Shown in pieces: positions 16,197 to 24,043 of a stretch of 35,634 bases of DNA. Origin of the DNA: an uncultured Collinsella sp. (GTDB taxonomy: Bacteria > Actinomycetota > Coriobacteriia > Coriobacteriales > Coriobacteriaceae); assembly GCA_958438955.1 (NCBI GenBank), contig CAUBTS010000011.1, forward strand, positions 1 through 35,634. The letters are read 5' to 3'. Every line of letters starts with the position of its first letter. Positions within the stretch are counted from its first letter, which is position 1. The position numbers were made by a program, and so were the translations under genes. Below the pieces are notes generated by a model. The model was not told the DNA's origin and searched no databases. It saw nothing but the letters and a program-made list of their open reading frames with translations.

Positions 16197-17057
16197 TCAC
16201 TCATCCCCTTCAAGAAAACGCAGGGCATTACCCCAGTAGAGCCTTTCTCGCGCATCATCGCGCATGGACACGGTATCGAGCGCCCGCTTGAGTTTGAACG
16301 CACGGAAACGCGGCGTATTGCTGGCGAACATCACTTGATGCGATAGCGCGCGCTCATACCACAGCGGCCCCATATCGACCGTGAAAAGACGCTGCATCAT
16401 CTCCTCGGGCGAATCGATGTAAGTGATAGAGGTTTCCGTGTAGCAGTTGGGATACTTGAGCAGCATCGCCACGGTCTCGCGCACCCAGGGCCAGCCAAAG
16501 TGGGTCAAACTAAAGCGCACATTTGGATGCGTTGCGATTGTGTGCTCAAATGCAAGCGGGTTACTGCGCGAGAGCTCTGCGCCCGGCTCCCAAGACATAC
16601 CGGCATGGAAAACCACCGGCTTGTTATAGCGCTCGCACAGCTCGTAAAGCGGCTCGGCCACAGCATCATCGGGGGCAAAACCCTGCTTTGCCGGATGCAG
16701 GCAAAGCCCCTTTGCCCCCAACTCGGTAAAGGCGCGCTCCAATTCGTCTGCGGCACCGCTCACCTGCGGATCTACGCTCGCAAATCCCCACAGACGATCG
16801 GGATGCGCGGCAACCAGCATGGCAATCTGGTCATTGGTGCCAAAGTGCCCTCCGCATGCCGTGGTTACATCGAGCGGCATGAGCACGCTCTTCTGCACGT
16901 CGCAGACGTCCATCTCGACTTGAAGCTCATCCCAATCCATGGGGCCCATATGCCCCATACCAAATTCTCGTGACCAAAAACCGAATCCATCAGGCTCATC
17001 ACCCGGCGTACAGATCTCGCCGTAGAGCATAGGATGGACCAACATGTCGATAACCAT
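16197..17057 (-). CDS. Amidohydrolase-2 (ACMSD-like) family protein with altered metal site
   Basis: A 286-residue TIM-barrel protein of the amidohydrolase-related family (PF04909-like). Family marks are a barrel-start strand VIDMLVHPML, GFASVDPQ, KGLCLHP, PVVFHAGMSW (metal His) and SLTHFGWPWVRETV (His). Two usual metal ligands differ: the N-terminal DxHxH reads D-M-L-V-H, losing the first His, and the terminal GSDxP reads ASNTP, with Asn for Asp. It may be a mononuclear variant, a lyase or a non-catalytic protein. The start at 17057 has AAAGGAG 6 nt upstream. It sits in the operon after the second PfkB kinase and overlaps or abuts yjbQ. Confidence 0.75.
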   Translation of the reverse strand: MVIDMLVHPMLYGEICTPGDEPDGFGFWSREFGMGHMGPMDWDELQVEMDVCDVQKSVLMPLDVTTACGGHFGTNDQIAMLVAAHPDRLWGFASVDPQVSGAADELERAFTELGAKGLCLHPAKQGFAPDDAVAEPLYELCERYNKPVVFHAGMSWEPGAELSRSNPLAFEHTIATHPNVRFSLTHFGWPWVRETVAMLLKYPNCYTETSITYIDSPEEMMQRLFTVDMGPLWYERALSHQVMFASNTPRFRAFKLKRALDTVSMRDDARERLYWGNALRFLEGDE

Positions 17058-17084
17058 TTCGTACTCCTTTCCAGGCATTTGACC

Positions 17085-17885
17085 CTAGTACGGCTCAAAC
17101 GAACCAATCACTCGGGACGACAGCTCAGCGCCCGCCTTCATACACGCCGGAATATCAAGGCCATCGATCACGCCCTTGGTAAACCCGGCAATATACGAGT
17201 CGCCGGCACCCACGGTGTTAACGACCTTCTCCGCCGGTACGATCCCGCACTCATAGAAGCGCTCACCGTCATAGGCAATGCTTCCCTTCTCGCCAAGCGT
17301 GGCGACCGCAACGCGCGGTCCCAATTCCTGCACGTGGCGCACCCAATCTCGTAGCTCCGGAGTGTCCTCTTCAAACGACATGAACGCGTAGTCTACGTAA
17401 GGAAAATGAGTCTCACAGGCATATTCGGGATCCTGGCTGAACACCGAGAAGTCCATTACCACCGTCTTGCCCGCATCATGCCATTCGGGCAGGAGGTCCA
17501 AACAATTGCCAAACAGGTCGGTGTGAATGATGTCGTGCTCTAGGATAAACGCCCGGTCGTCTTCATTCGGACGATATGTCTCCATTACGCCATCGATTGC
17601 CTCGAGATGCACGCGATCGACGCCGTCTTTCAATGCCATGAGCATCACCGAGGTGTCGCCATCCTCCACCCGCAGATGAGAGATATCAAGCCCCTCAGCG
17701 GCCAGCGCCTCTCTCATCTTGTCTCCGTACTCGTCCTTGCCGACAACCGACACGGCGGATACCGAAACGCCCATTCGTGCAAGATGGATACCCCAGTCAA
17801 TGCCGTTACCAGTCGGATAGAACACGCCGATGTTTTGATAGACGTCCGCGCAGCAAAAACCAGCCGCACACGCTTTAATACCCAT
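17085..17885 (-). CDS. PfkB-family sugar kinase, FrlD-like paralogue
   Basis: A 266-residue ribokinase-fold kinase. The C-terminal signature NTVGAGDSYIAGF with the catalytic Asp (about residue 230) is intact, and VAVATLGEKGSIAYDG precedes it. The N-terminal glycine motif reads PTGNGIDWG where the neighbouring FrlD-like kinase has PGGNAVNFA, so substrate contacts differ. Whole-length resemblance to FrlD (short, MDFSVFSQD region, YVDYAFMSFEED) suggests phosphorylation of a fructosamine or related sugar-amine. The start at 17885 has GGAG 6 nt upstream. It follows the first kinase gene after a terminator-like hairpin (17903-17936). Confidence 0.82.
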   Translation of the reverse strand: MGIKACAAGFCCADVYQNIGVFYPTGNGIDWGIHLARMGVSVSAVSVVGKDEYGDKMREALAAEGLDISHLRVEDGDTSVMLMALKDGVDRVHLEAIDGVMETYRPNEDDRAFILEHDIIHTDLFGNCLDLLPEWHDAGKTVVMDFSVFSQDPEYACETHFPYVDYAFMSFEEDTPELRDWVRHVQELGPRVAVATLGEKGSIAYDGERFYECGIVPAEKVVNTVGAGDSYIAGFTKGVIDGLDIPACMKAGAELSSRVIGSFEPY

Positions 17886-17902
17886 GGTCTTCTCCAATGC
17901 TC

Positions 17903-17936
17903 AAAAGGGGACCCACCACATGGCGAGCCCCCTTTT
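17903..17936 (-). terminator. Hairpin between the two PfkB kinase genes
   Basis: AAAAGGGG (17903-17910) and CCCCTTTT (17929-17936) enclose an inner stem that pairs fully only as minus-strand RNA (two G-U pairs). TTTT follows on the minus strand. It lies 17 nt before the downstream start codon, so it may reduce rather than end transcription of the distal operon. Confidence 0.6.
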
Positions 17937-18006
17937 CGCGTTTCGCTTATTGTTTTGCATCGGCTGTCCAAGGCCTCATAGCCAGACCGCCGTACGCTTT
18001 CTTAAG

Positions 18007-18870
18007 CTATTCGACGATTGGCGCCCCGTGGCCCCAAGAACCTTCCATACCGCACACGGTCGAGGCAAACCCGGCAGCAAAGTCGAGCGCGCGCTCGATG
18101 GCCTCGGCGCCATCCTCACCACGCTTGGCGGAATCGAGATAGCACATCAAAAACGAGGTGAGGAACGAGTCGCCCGCCCCCATGGTGTCCTTCATGTCCG
18201 TTACCGGTTTAGCCAGCTGGCGGTAATAACGCTCGCCGTCGTAAGCAATGCAGCCCTCGGCGCCCGCCGTAGCCGACACAAAACGCGGACCCAGGCCCTT
18301 CACCCATGCCAGACGCTCGCGAATCTCGTCCTCACTCGCGGCATCCGCCGCACTAAAGAAAGCAAAATCGACGTAGGGCGCAATCTGCTCGTAGTACTCG
18401 TCGGTGGAGTCGTCCGAAAAGTCAAAAGAGACCGTGACGCCCGCAGCCTTCAGCTTGGGCAGCTCGCGCTCGGTAAAGCAATAGTTGCCCGAATGAACCA
18501 CATCGAACTGCTTCATGTACGAAAGGTCAAAGCGATCGAGGACATAGCGCGCATCGCCACGGATACCGCCCTCGTTGGAGCCGAGGAAGACACGGTCACC
18601 GTCGACGACGGTCACGCGAGCCGCTCCGTTCTCGCCAATCATCTGCTCGCACTTGTCAAGCTCGATACCCTCATCCTCGAGGCTTGCAATGACATGCTCG
18701 GCAGCGGCGTCATTGCCAAAAATGCCCATGTATGCAGAGCGTGCGGCACCGCATTTCTTGGCATAAACGGCGAAGTTCACCGCATTGCCGCCGGGATACA
18801 TGGTGTGGATATGCTCGTAGCGATCGACGACGTTGTCGCCAAATCCGAGCGCGTTAACGTTAAATGCCAT
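18007..18870 (-). CDS. frlD: Fructosamine (fructoselysine-type) 6-kinase, FrlD-like
   Basis: A 287-residue PfkB-family kinase that resembles FrlD along its length. It has GFGDNVVDRYEH (FrlD: GDNCVDIY), the sugar-binding PGGNAVNFAVY, a DRVFLGSNEGG turn, VSFDFSDDSTDEYYEQIAPYVDFAF (FrlD: FDFSDKWD) and the catalytic DTMGAGDSFLTSF. FrlD phosphorylates fructoselysine at C6 in the cytoplasm. The deglycase gene frlB-like ends 14 bases upstream, giving the expected kinase-deglycase pair. About 25 residues longer than E. coli FrlD at the C-terminus. The exact amine partner cannot be read from sequence. Confidence 0.85.
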   Translation of the reverse strand: MAFNVNALGFGDNVVDRYEHIHTMYPGGNAVNFAVYAKKCGAARSAYMGIFGNDAAAEHVIASLEDEGIELDKCEQMIGENGAARVTVVDGDRVFLGSNEGGIRGDARYVLDRFDLSYMKQFDVVHSGNYCFTERELPKLKAAGVTVSFDFSDDSTDEYYEQIAPYVDFAFFSAADAASEDEIRERLAWVKGLGPRFVSATAGAEGCIAYDGERYYRQLAKPVTDMKDTMGAGDSFLTSFLMCYLDSAKRGEDGAEAIERALDFAAGFASTVCGMEGSWGHGAPIVE

Positions 18871-18884
18871 GGCCTTTGTCCCCT

Positions 18885-19853
18885 CTAGTACTCGACAACA
18901 CCCATATAGCGACGGAAATCGGGATCGTGATCAAACACCTTGCCGCGTGCAGCACGCAGCTCGCAGTTCATGGCGTAGAACAGCACCGGGTCCAGATAGG
19001 CACGGACGCTCGCCGGCACGGCTTCCATACCGTACTCCTTGGCATCGAGCACCATCAGCGTATCGGTATGCGTCTTAAGGAACGCCAGGGCGCGCTCGTC
19101 CATAGCACGGCACTCGCTGGAGCCCATCTGCAGGAAGTAAAAAACGCCATCCTGAGTAGCCTCGAAGGGGCCGTGGAAGTACTCGGCAGAGTGGATGTAG
19201 CTGCAGTGCTGCCACTGCATCTCCATAAGAGAGCAGATAGCGAAACCGTAGGTCTGGCTAAAGTTGGGACCGCTGCCCAGAATGTAGAAGAACTCGTGCT
19301 CCTGGCAAAGCTTGGCAAAACGATCGCCCAGCTCGGCATTTACCTTCTCGCGTGCCGGGGGAAGAATCTTATCCATCTCGGCGATACCGGCATACATATC
19401 GGCAAGATCGGCGTAGCCCTCCTGCTGATCGAGCAGCTCGGCCGCAAGCGACAGCGAAATGCCAGCGGGGACCTCGGCCTGCGGCACGCCTTCGCCCCAC
19501 GGGTAGACCCACGTGGTCCACTTGCCGGAGTCGATCTTGGATCCAGCGTTGTCGGTCTGGGCGATCACCGTAGCGCCGGCAGCAAGGGCAATCTCGCAGC
19601 CCTCGACGACCTCGGGGGTGTTGCCACTGTGGCTACAAGCGATGACCAGGGACTTCTCGCCCAGACGACGCGGACGCATGATATCGAACTCGCGAGCCGT
19701 ATAGATATACGAAGTGAAGGTGGTTGCCTCGCGCTGCAGAAGCTCATGAGCCGGGATCAAATCGATCATGGAGCCACCGCAAGCAATCCAGTAGACGCTG
19801 TCGAACTTGCCCTTCTCGGCAATTGCCTCTTTGATCAGATCGTGTGCGTTCAT
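18885..19853 (-). CDS. frlB: Fructosamine 6-phosphate deglycase, FrlB-like SIS protein
   Basis: A 322-residue protein with two SIS (sugar isomerase) domains. FrlB splits fructoselysine 6-phosphate into lysine and glucose 6-phosphate. Domain 1 shows YWIACGGSMIDL and CSHSGNTPEVVEG; domain 2 shows YILGSGPNFSQTYGFA and SAEYFHGPFEA, equivalent to FrlB SGEFRHGPLE with the catalytic Glu and His. The C-terminus DHDPDFRRYMGVVEY is close to FrlB DHNPDERRYYGGLVEY, a good family diagnostic. The start at 19853 has AAAGGA upstream; a longer start at 19886 lacks support. Related FraB acts on fructose-asparagine phosphate, so the amine could differ. Confidence 0.87.
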   Translation of the reverse strand: MNAHDLIKEAIAEKGKFDSVYWIACGGSMIDLIPAHELLQREATTFTSYIYTAREFDIMRPRRLGEKSLVIACSHSGNTPEVVEGCEIALAAGATVIAQTDNAGSKIDSGKWTTWVYPWGEGVPQAEVPAGISLSLAAELLDQQEGYADLADMYAGIAEMDKILPPAREKVNAELGDRFAKLCQEHEFFYILGSGPNFSQTYGFAICSLMEMQWQHCSYIHSAEYFHGPFEATQDGVFYFLQMGSSECRAMDERALAFLKTHTDTLMVLDAKEYGMEAVPASVRAYLDPVLFYAMNCELRAARGKVFDHDPDFRRYMGVVEY

Positions 19854-19915
19854 ATCCAGTTCCTTTCTTATTTGGCCCGCAATCAATGACGTTGGTTGCG
19901 TGGCCGATGGTTGTT

Positions 19916-20767
19916 TTAGTCAATCAGATATTTCTCGAATGCGGCCATGTTCTTGGCATCTGCCGCCGCCGGATCATCGTAGTAACGACCGTCCGTGATT
20001 TCCTGGCCCAGCATGCCGTCGAAACCATGGGCGTTGAGCGTGGCGACGAAGGCGTCCATATCGTGCTTGCCATCGCCCCACACCAGATGGCCATACGGGT
20101 CACCGTCGATAAAGTGCATCTCGTGAATTGCCCCATCACCAAAGGCGGCAAACCAGTCCTCGAGCGTCTCGCCTGCAACGCCCATCGCGGTTGTATCAAC
20201 CATGGGCTGTAAGTACGGGCTCGCGACCTCGTCAATCATGCGCTTCGCATCGGAAACCGTCGTCACAAGGTTGCTCTCCTCGGGACGCAGGCTTTCCATC
20301 GTAAGCACCAGACCGTGCTCACCGGCATACTCCGCCAGAATGGACAAGTGCTCGCGGCTGCGCTTCCAGGCTTCCTCGCGGTCCTCGTCCCAGTCGCCCC
20401 AGCCCGAGTTGATGGACATGCGGTCGCACCCAAGTACCTCGGCAAGCTCAATGCCGTGCTTAAAGTACGCCAAGCTGCGCTGTTCATGCAGCGGTTTGCG
20501 TGCGCAGTACTGCCAAGGATAGACAACATTCTCGGGACACAGAGTACGATACCTAAGCCCACGGTCTGCAGCCTTTTTCGCCAGGACCTCAGCTTCAAAG
20601 TAGCCCGTGTGGTCGAGCGTCACATGCGGCTCCGCACACCACAGCTCAATGGACTCAAAGCCCAAACGCTGCTGCACATCAAGGAAGTAATCGAGCGACC
20701 ACATGATGTAGTGGATATTCATGCCCGCAATCTGTTCGCGGTGCAGCGTCGGTTTGGATTCAGACAT
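19916..20767 (-). CDS. frlC: Sugar isomerase/epimerase, FrlC-like
   Basis: A 283-residue xylose-isomerase-like TIM-barrel protein. The family marks are GFESIELWCAEPH (metal/sugar site), PENVVYPW, the metal-binding Glu in LTMESLRPEESNLV (FrlC: LILEPLTPYESNVV), MVDTTAMG, HEMHFIDGDPYGHLVWGDGKHD (FrlC: LRHLHIVDSDG) and the last Glu in LGQEITDGRY. FrlC interconverts psicoselysine and fructoselysine, so here it would feed C3-epimeric fructosamines into the kinase/deglycase pair. AAGGAGG lies 6 nt before the ATG. It sits directly upstream of frlB in the operon. Confidence 0.82.
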   Translation of the reverse strand: MSESKPTLHREQIAGMNIHYIMWSLDYFLDVQQRLGFESIELWCAEPHVTLDHTGYFEAEVLAKKAADRGLRYRTLCPENVVYPWQYCARKPLHEQRSLAYFKHGIELAEVLGCDRMSINSGWGDWDEDREEAWKRSREHLSILAEYAGEHGLVLTMESLRPEESNLVTTVSDAKRMIDEVASPYLQPMVDTTAMGVAGETLEDWFAAFGDGAIHEMHFIDGDPYGHLVWGDGKHDMDAFVATLNAHGFDGMLGQEITDGRYYDDPAAADAKNMAAFEKYLID

Positions 20768-20768
20768 C

Positions 20769-22352
20769 TTATGCCTCCTTATTTCGATCGAACACGATTT
20801 GTCCGTCCGACATCGTCATGTCAACCGCAAGATCGCGTGCGTCGCGATAATCGAGGTCGAACACATCCCGATCGAGCACGCAGATATCGGCAAGCTTGCC
20901 GACCTCGAGCGTACCCAGCTCGTCTTCGCGCATCAGATCGTACGCGCCCCCGGCAGTCCAAGCGCGCAAGAGCTCGACAAGCGTCAGCGTGTTGACCTCA
21001 TTCACAGGCAGTCCGTCGGCGAAGAATCCGCCGCACGCGCTGTAGATTGACTCGCCCAGGCTCGGAATCAGCAGCGGCAAATCCGTTCCACAGCACACTG
21101 TGCATCCGGAATCTTCCATGCCGCGGCGATTCCAGCTGTGCAAAAGTCGCGTCTCGCCAATTTGTCGACGCATCATCGACAGACAATCCTCGCGCCGGTC
21201 CAGCGTCAGAATCTGCGGATAGACCTCGCAAATTCCACCTAACTTGCCAAACTCGACAAGATCGGTCGGGTCAGAGTTCTCGAGATCGGTAATCGCATGG
21301 CGGCGAAGCATCCGTCCATGCTCGTCTCGAGGCAGCGAGGCATAGAGCGCCACGGTGCGGCGAACGGCGCCATCGCCCTGGCAATGCAAGGAGTATCGGA
21401 AGCCCTCAGCATCAATTGCACGCAGCTCGTTCTCAATCAAATCCCACTCTGGCTCCTCGACGACCGTCTTGCCGGCAGCGCCCGCATCGGCCGTGCCCTC
21501 ATAGGGGTCAATCATCTCGGCAAGCCCCGCCCATACGCCGCGATCGGTCATACGGTTGAAGCCAGAAAAACGAACGAACGGTCCCCGGAAGCGCTCTCGC
21601 GCCTCGCGGGCATATGCCAGATTTGCACCGGCGCCCACCGGCTGCGACATCATAGAGACGCGAACCGTCAGCTCACCAGATTCCTCACGGCGAGCCATTT
21701 CGTCGGCAAAGCCGTAGTAGTCATCAAACGCCATTTCCTTGATGGCGGTAACGCCGCGCTCGTTAAGCATGCTCATGTAGTCCGAATACCCAGCACGCAC
21801 CTCGGGCAGCGCGAGGAAATCGCTCATCATGCGCCAGATCTTCTCGGCATAGCACGCCTGGGGCGTAAAGCCGTATCGCGCACTGGCGGCAGCATTGAGA
21901 ACGCAGGTCTCCGCTCCCGGTGTAAAGCAGACGACAGGGATATCGCCAAAACAATCGTCAAACACAGCTGCCGTATTTGCGTTCTCGGCATCCGATGCCA
22001 ACGTTTCGGGTAGGTTGTGGCCAAAAACCGCCGCGCAATCCGGATGATCTTCTTTCCACGCACGCAAGAGCGACACAGCCTCTTTGGCATCAGCGATGCC
22101 GGACAGATCAGAACCCAACGTCCGCAGCGCCCAACCTGTATAGAAGGTATGCACATCGATCAGGCCAGGCATGACAGTGCGGTCGCCCAGGTCAACTACC
22201 TCGTCCGCCTGGGTCAAATACGAAGCTACCTCACACTTGGTGCCAACAGCCTCAATTCGATTGCCACGGACCGCTACGAAACCTTCAAACGGCAGGTCCC
22301 CCGTACCGGTAAAGACGCTCTTAGTCGTCAGGACCGTCAAACGATCAGACAT
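20769..22352 (-). CDS. YtcJ-like amidohydrolase with altered HxH motif
   Basis: A protein of 527 residues in the amidohydrolase-3 group (PF07969, YtcJ-like). It has the N-terminal beta-sandwich, VMPGLIDVH at the barrel start, LHCQGDGAVRRTV (metal His), RRHAITDLENSD and CCGTDLPLLIPS with the conserved Asp, and ends in the second beta-sandwich half with LEVGKLADICVLDRD. The usual HxH reads H-T-F, so the second metal His is missing. It could hydrolyse an N-acyl or amide bond of the imported conjugate; this is inference from its position between the carrier and FrlC. The start at 22352 has AGGTGG 5 nt upstream. Confidence 0.8.
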   Translation of the reverse strand: MSDRLTVLTTKSVFTGTGDLPFEGFVAVRGNRIEAVGTKCEVASYLTQADEVVDLGDRTVMPGLIDVHTFYTGWALRTLGSDLSGIADAKEAVSLLRAWKEDHPDCAAVFGHNLPETLASDAENANTAAVFDDCFGDIPVVCFTPGAETCVLNAAASARYGFTPQACYAEKIWRMMSDFLALPEVRAGYSDYMSMLNERGVTAIKEMAFDDYYGFADEMARREESGELTVRVSMMSQPVGAGANLAYAREARERFRGPFVRFSGFNRMTDRGVWAGLAEMIDPYEGTADAGAAGKTVVEEPEWDLIENELRAIDAEGFRYSLHCQGDGAVRRTVALYASLPRDEHGRMLRRHAITDLENSDPTDLVEFGKLGGICEVYPQILTLDRREDCLSMMRRQIGETRLLHSWNRRGMEDSGCTVCCGTDLPLLIPSLGESIYSACGGFFADGLPVNEVNTLTLVELLRAWTAGGAYDLMREDELGTLEVGKLADICVLDRDVFDLDYRDARDLAVDMTMSDGQIVFDRNKEA

Positions 22353-22361
22353 CACAACCAC

Positions 22362-23825
22362 CTACACCGGAAGCATGCCAGAGATTGCCGTTACGATCAG
22401 GCCAAAGACGACCATGAAAATGAAGAACTTCCAAATGGTCTTCCACCATTGGCCAAACGAAATCCTAGCCACGGCAAGACCGGCGACCGTCATGCCCGCC
22501 ACGGGGCTGATGGTGTTGATGGTCTGGTTGGCAAACTGGAGCGCGGTGACGGCCGCCTCGGGATTGAGGCCCATGAGCTCGGTCAGGGGGCCCATAACGG
22601 GCATGGTGAGCGCCGCCAGGCCAGAACTCGAGGGAACCAGCAAAGAGAGCAGGCCAAGGACGACATACATAAACGTGGTGTAGACGGCGGCGGGTGCACC
22701 GGCGAGCGCGGTAGCGAGCGCCTGGAGGATGGTGTCGATGATCATGCCGCCCTCGGCGATGACCAGAATACCGCGAGCGATACCGATAACGACGGCAGCG
22801 TACGCAAAGTCGGCGAGACCCTTAACGAACTCCTCTGCGATCGTCTGCTGGTCAAGGCCGCCCAGGATACCGGCAAGCAAGCCCATGCCAAGGAACACGG
22901 CGGAAATCTGATTCATGTACCAGCCCTGGGTAACAAGACCCCAGACGATAATGCCCATACCGCAAGCAAAATCGATAAGCACGAGCTTCTGACGGATAGT
23001 GAACTCTTCCTCGATGGAGGCATCGGTCACGGAAAACTCAACACGTTTGAGCTTATCGTCCTCGTACACAATGGACGACTCGGGGTTTTTCTTGACGCGC
23101 ATGGCGTAGCGCATGGCCCATGCGATACCGACGGCAGTGAAGATGACCCAAGAAACGGCGCGCAGCCACAGTTGCGGATTACCTTCGATGCCAATGATGC
23201 CTTGGGCGATCAAAACATTAAACGGGTCGATGGTCGAAGCACAATATCCCAGGTTAGGACCAAGGAAGCAGATGATGAATGCCGTCATCGAGTCATAGCC
23301 GATACCCATCATGATGGGAATGAAGATGGCATAGAACGGCAGGGCTTCCTCAGACATGCCAAACGTAGTGCCGCAAATGGACAGCAATGTCATCGTGATG
23401 GGAATGATGAGGATGTCCTTGTTCTTGAGCTTTTTAATCACACGGCTCATGCCGGCATTCAAAGCGTTGGTCTTAGTGATGATCGCGAACGATCCGCCAA
23501 TCAATAAGACGAACGCAACGACGTCGGCAGCCTCCTGGATGCCCTTAGTGGGCGCTTGCAGGACCGCGAAGATATCCTGGCCCAGATTGATGGTCTCGCC
23601 GGTCTCGGAATCGGTGTAGTTCTTATCGACCTGTTCATAGGTTCCAGCAACGGCGACCTCACGCTCGCCCGCCGCTGTCGAAATCGTCTTGCGCTGATAC
23701 TGACCAGAGGGAACGATCCAAGTCAAGACCGCAAAGACAACGATCAGCAAGAACATAATCGTATAGACATGCGGTAATTTGAACTTAAAACGTCTGTTTG
23801 TCTTCTTCGCCTTCGTATCTGACAT
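22362..23825 (-). CDS. YfcC-family (DcuC-like) carrier
   Basis: A 487-residue membrane protein of the YfcC group (PF03606 superfamily), with about 12 helices and the family-typical PHVYTIMFLLIVVFAVLTWIVPSGQY at the N-terminus, SICGTTFGMSEEALPF, FLGPNLGYCASTIDPFN and PSSSGLAALTMPVMGPLTE. Family members are secondary transporters of small organic or amino acids. As the first gene of the operon it should import the fructosamine-like substrate, whereas E. coli frl uses an APC-type permease. The start at 23825 has GGAGG 5 nt upstream; a longer in-frame start would cover the promoter and operator. Confidence 0.85.
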   Translation of the reverse strand: MSDTKAKKTNRRFKFKLPHVYTIMFLLIVVFAVLTWIVPSGQYQRKTISTAAGEREVAVAGTYEQVDKNYTDSETGETINLGQDIFAVLQAPTKGIQEAADVVAFVLLIGGSFAIITKTNALNAGMSRVIKKLKNKDILIIPITMTLLSICGTTFGMSEEALPFYAIFIPIMMGIGYDSMTAFIICFLGPNLGYCASTIDPFNVLIAQGIIGIEGNPQLWLRAVSWVIFTAVGIAWAMRYAMRVKKNPESSIVYEDDKLKRVEFSVTDASIEEEFTIRQKLVLIDFACGMGIIVWGLVTQGWYMNQISAVFLGMGLLAGILGGLDQQTIAEEFVKGLADFAYAAVVIGIARGILVIAEGGMIIDTILQALATALAGAPAAVYTTFMYVVLGLLSLLVPSSSGLAALTMPVMGPLTELMGLNPEAAVTALQFANQTINTISPVAGMTVAGLAVARISFGQWWKTIWKFFIFMVVFGLIVTAISGMLPV

Positions 23826-23867
23826 AGATACCTCCAAAGAACTCGAGACTGCATCGCATCTCGCTTC

Positions 23868-23890
23868 AACGTTTGCACAATGCAAACGTT
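23868..23890. promoter_or_regulatory. Operator: perfect 10-bp inverted repeat
   Basis: AACGTTTGCA (23868-23877), a CAA spacer and TGCAAACGTT (23881-23890) form a perfect palindrome. It lies just downstream of the -10 box of the operon promoter, where a bound repressor would block transcription. The adjacent GntR/UTRA gene product is the obvious candidate to bind it. Confidence 0.7.
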
Positions 23891-23904
23891 CTATGACGTC
23901 CCAT

Positions 23905-23933
23905 AGATTACCAGCAGCTTTTTCCTTCATCAA
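23905..23933 (-). promoter_or_regulatory. Promoter of the fructosamine-like operon
   Basis: On the minus strand TTGATG (plus 23928-23933) and TAATCT (plus 23905-23910) are separated by exactly 17 bp, a good sigma-70-type promoter. The predicted start point is about 75 bases before the carrier gene, with the palindrome inside the leader. Confidence 0.6.
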
Positions 23934-23995
23934 GATAATTTCAAACTGATTGCCACAACGCGGTTGAACGGTTGCGTTTGCGCCGTGAACGGTAT

Positions 23996-24031
23996 GGAAA
24001 CGCCCGGTGAGATGATCCACCGGGCGTTTCC
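23996..24031 (-). terminator. Hairpin terminator after the GntR gene
   Basis: GGAAACGCCCGGTG (23996-24009) and CACCGGGCGTTTCC (24018-24031) form a perfect 14-bp stem 12 bases past the regulator's stop codon. No long T-tract follows. Confidence 0.7.
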
Positions 24032-24043
24032 ATTCGCAATGTC

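Noticed and set aside
22017..23507. 496-codon plus-strand frame opposite the carrier and amidohydrolase
   Set aside because: The product is unlike any family and the opposite strand encodes two clear proteins with ribosome sites.
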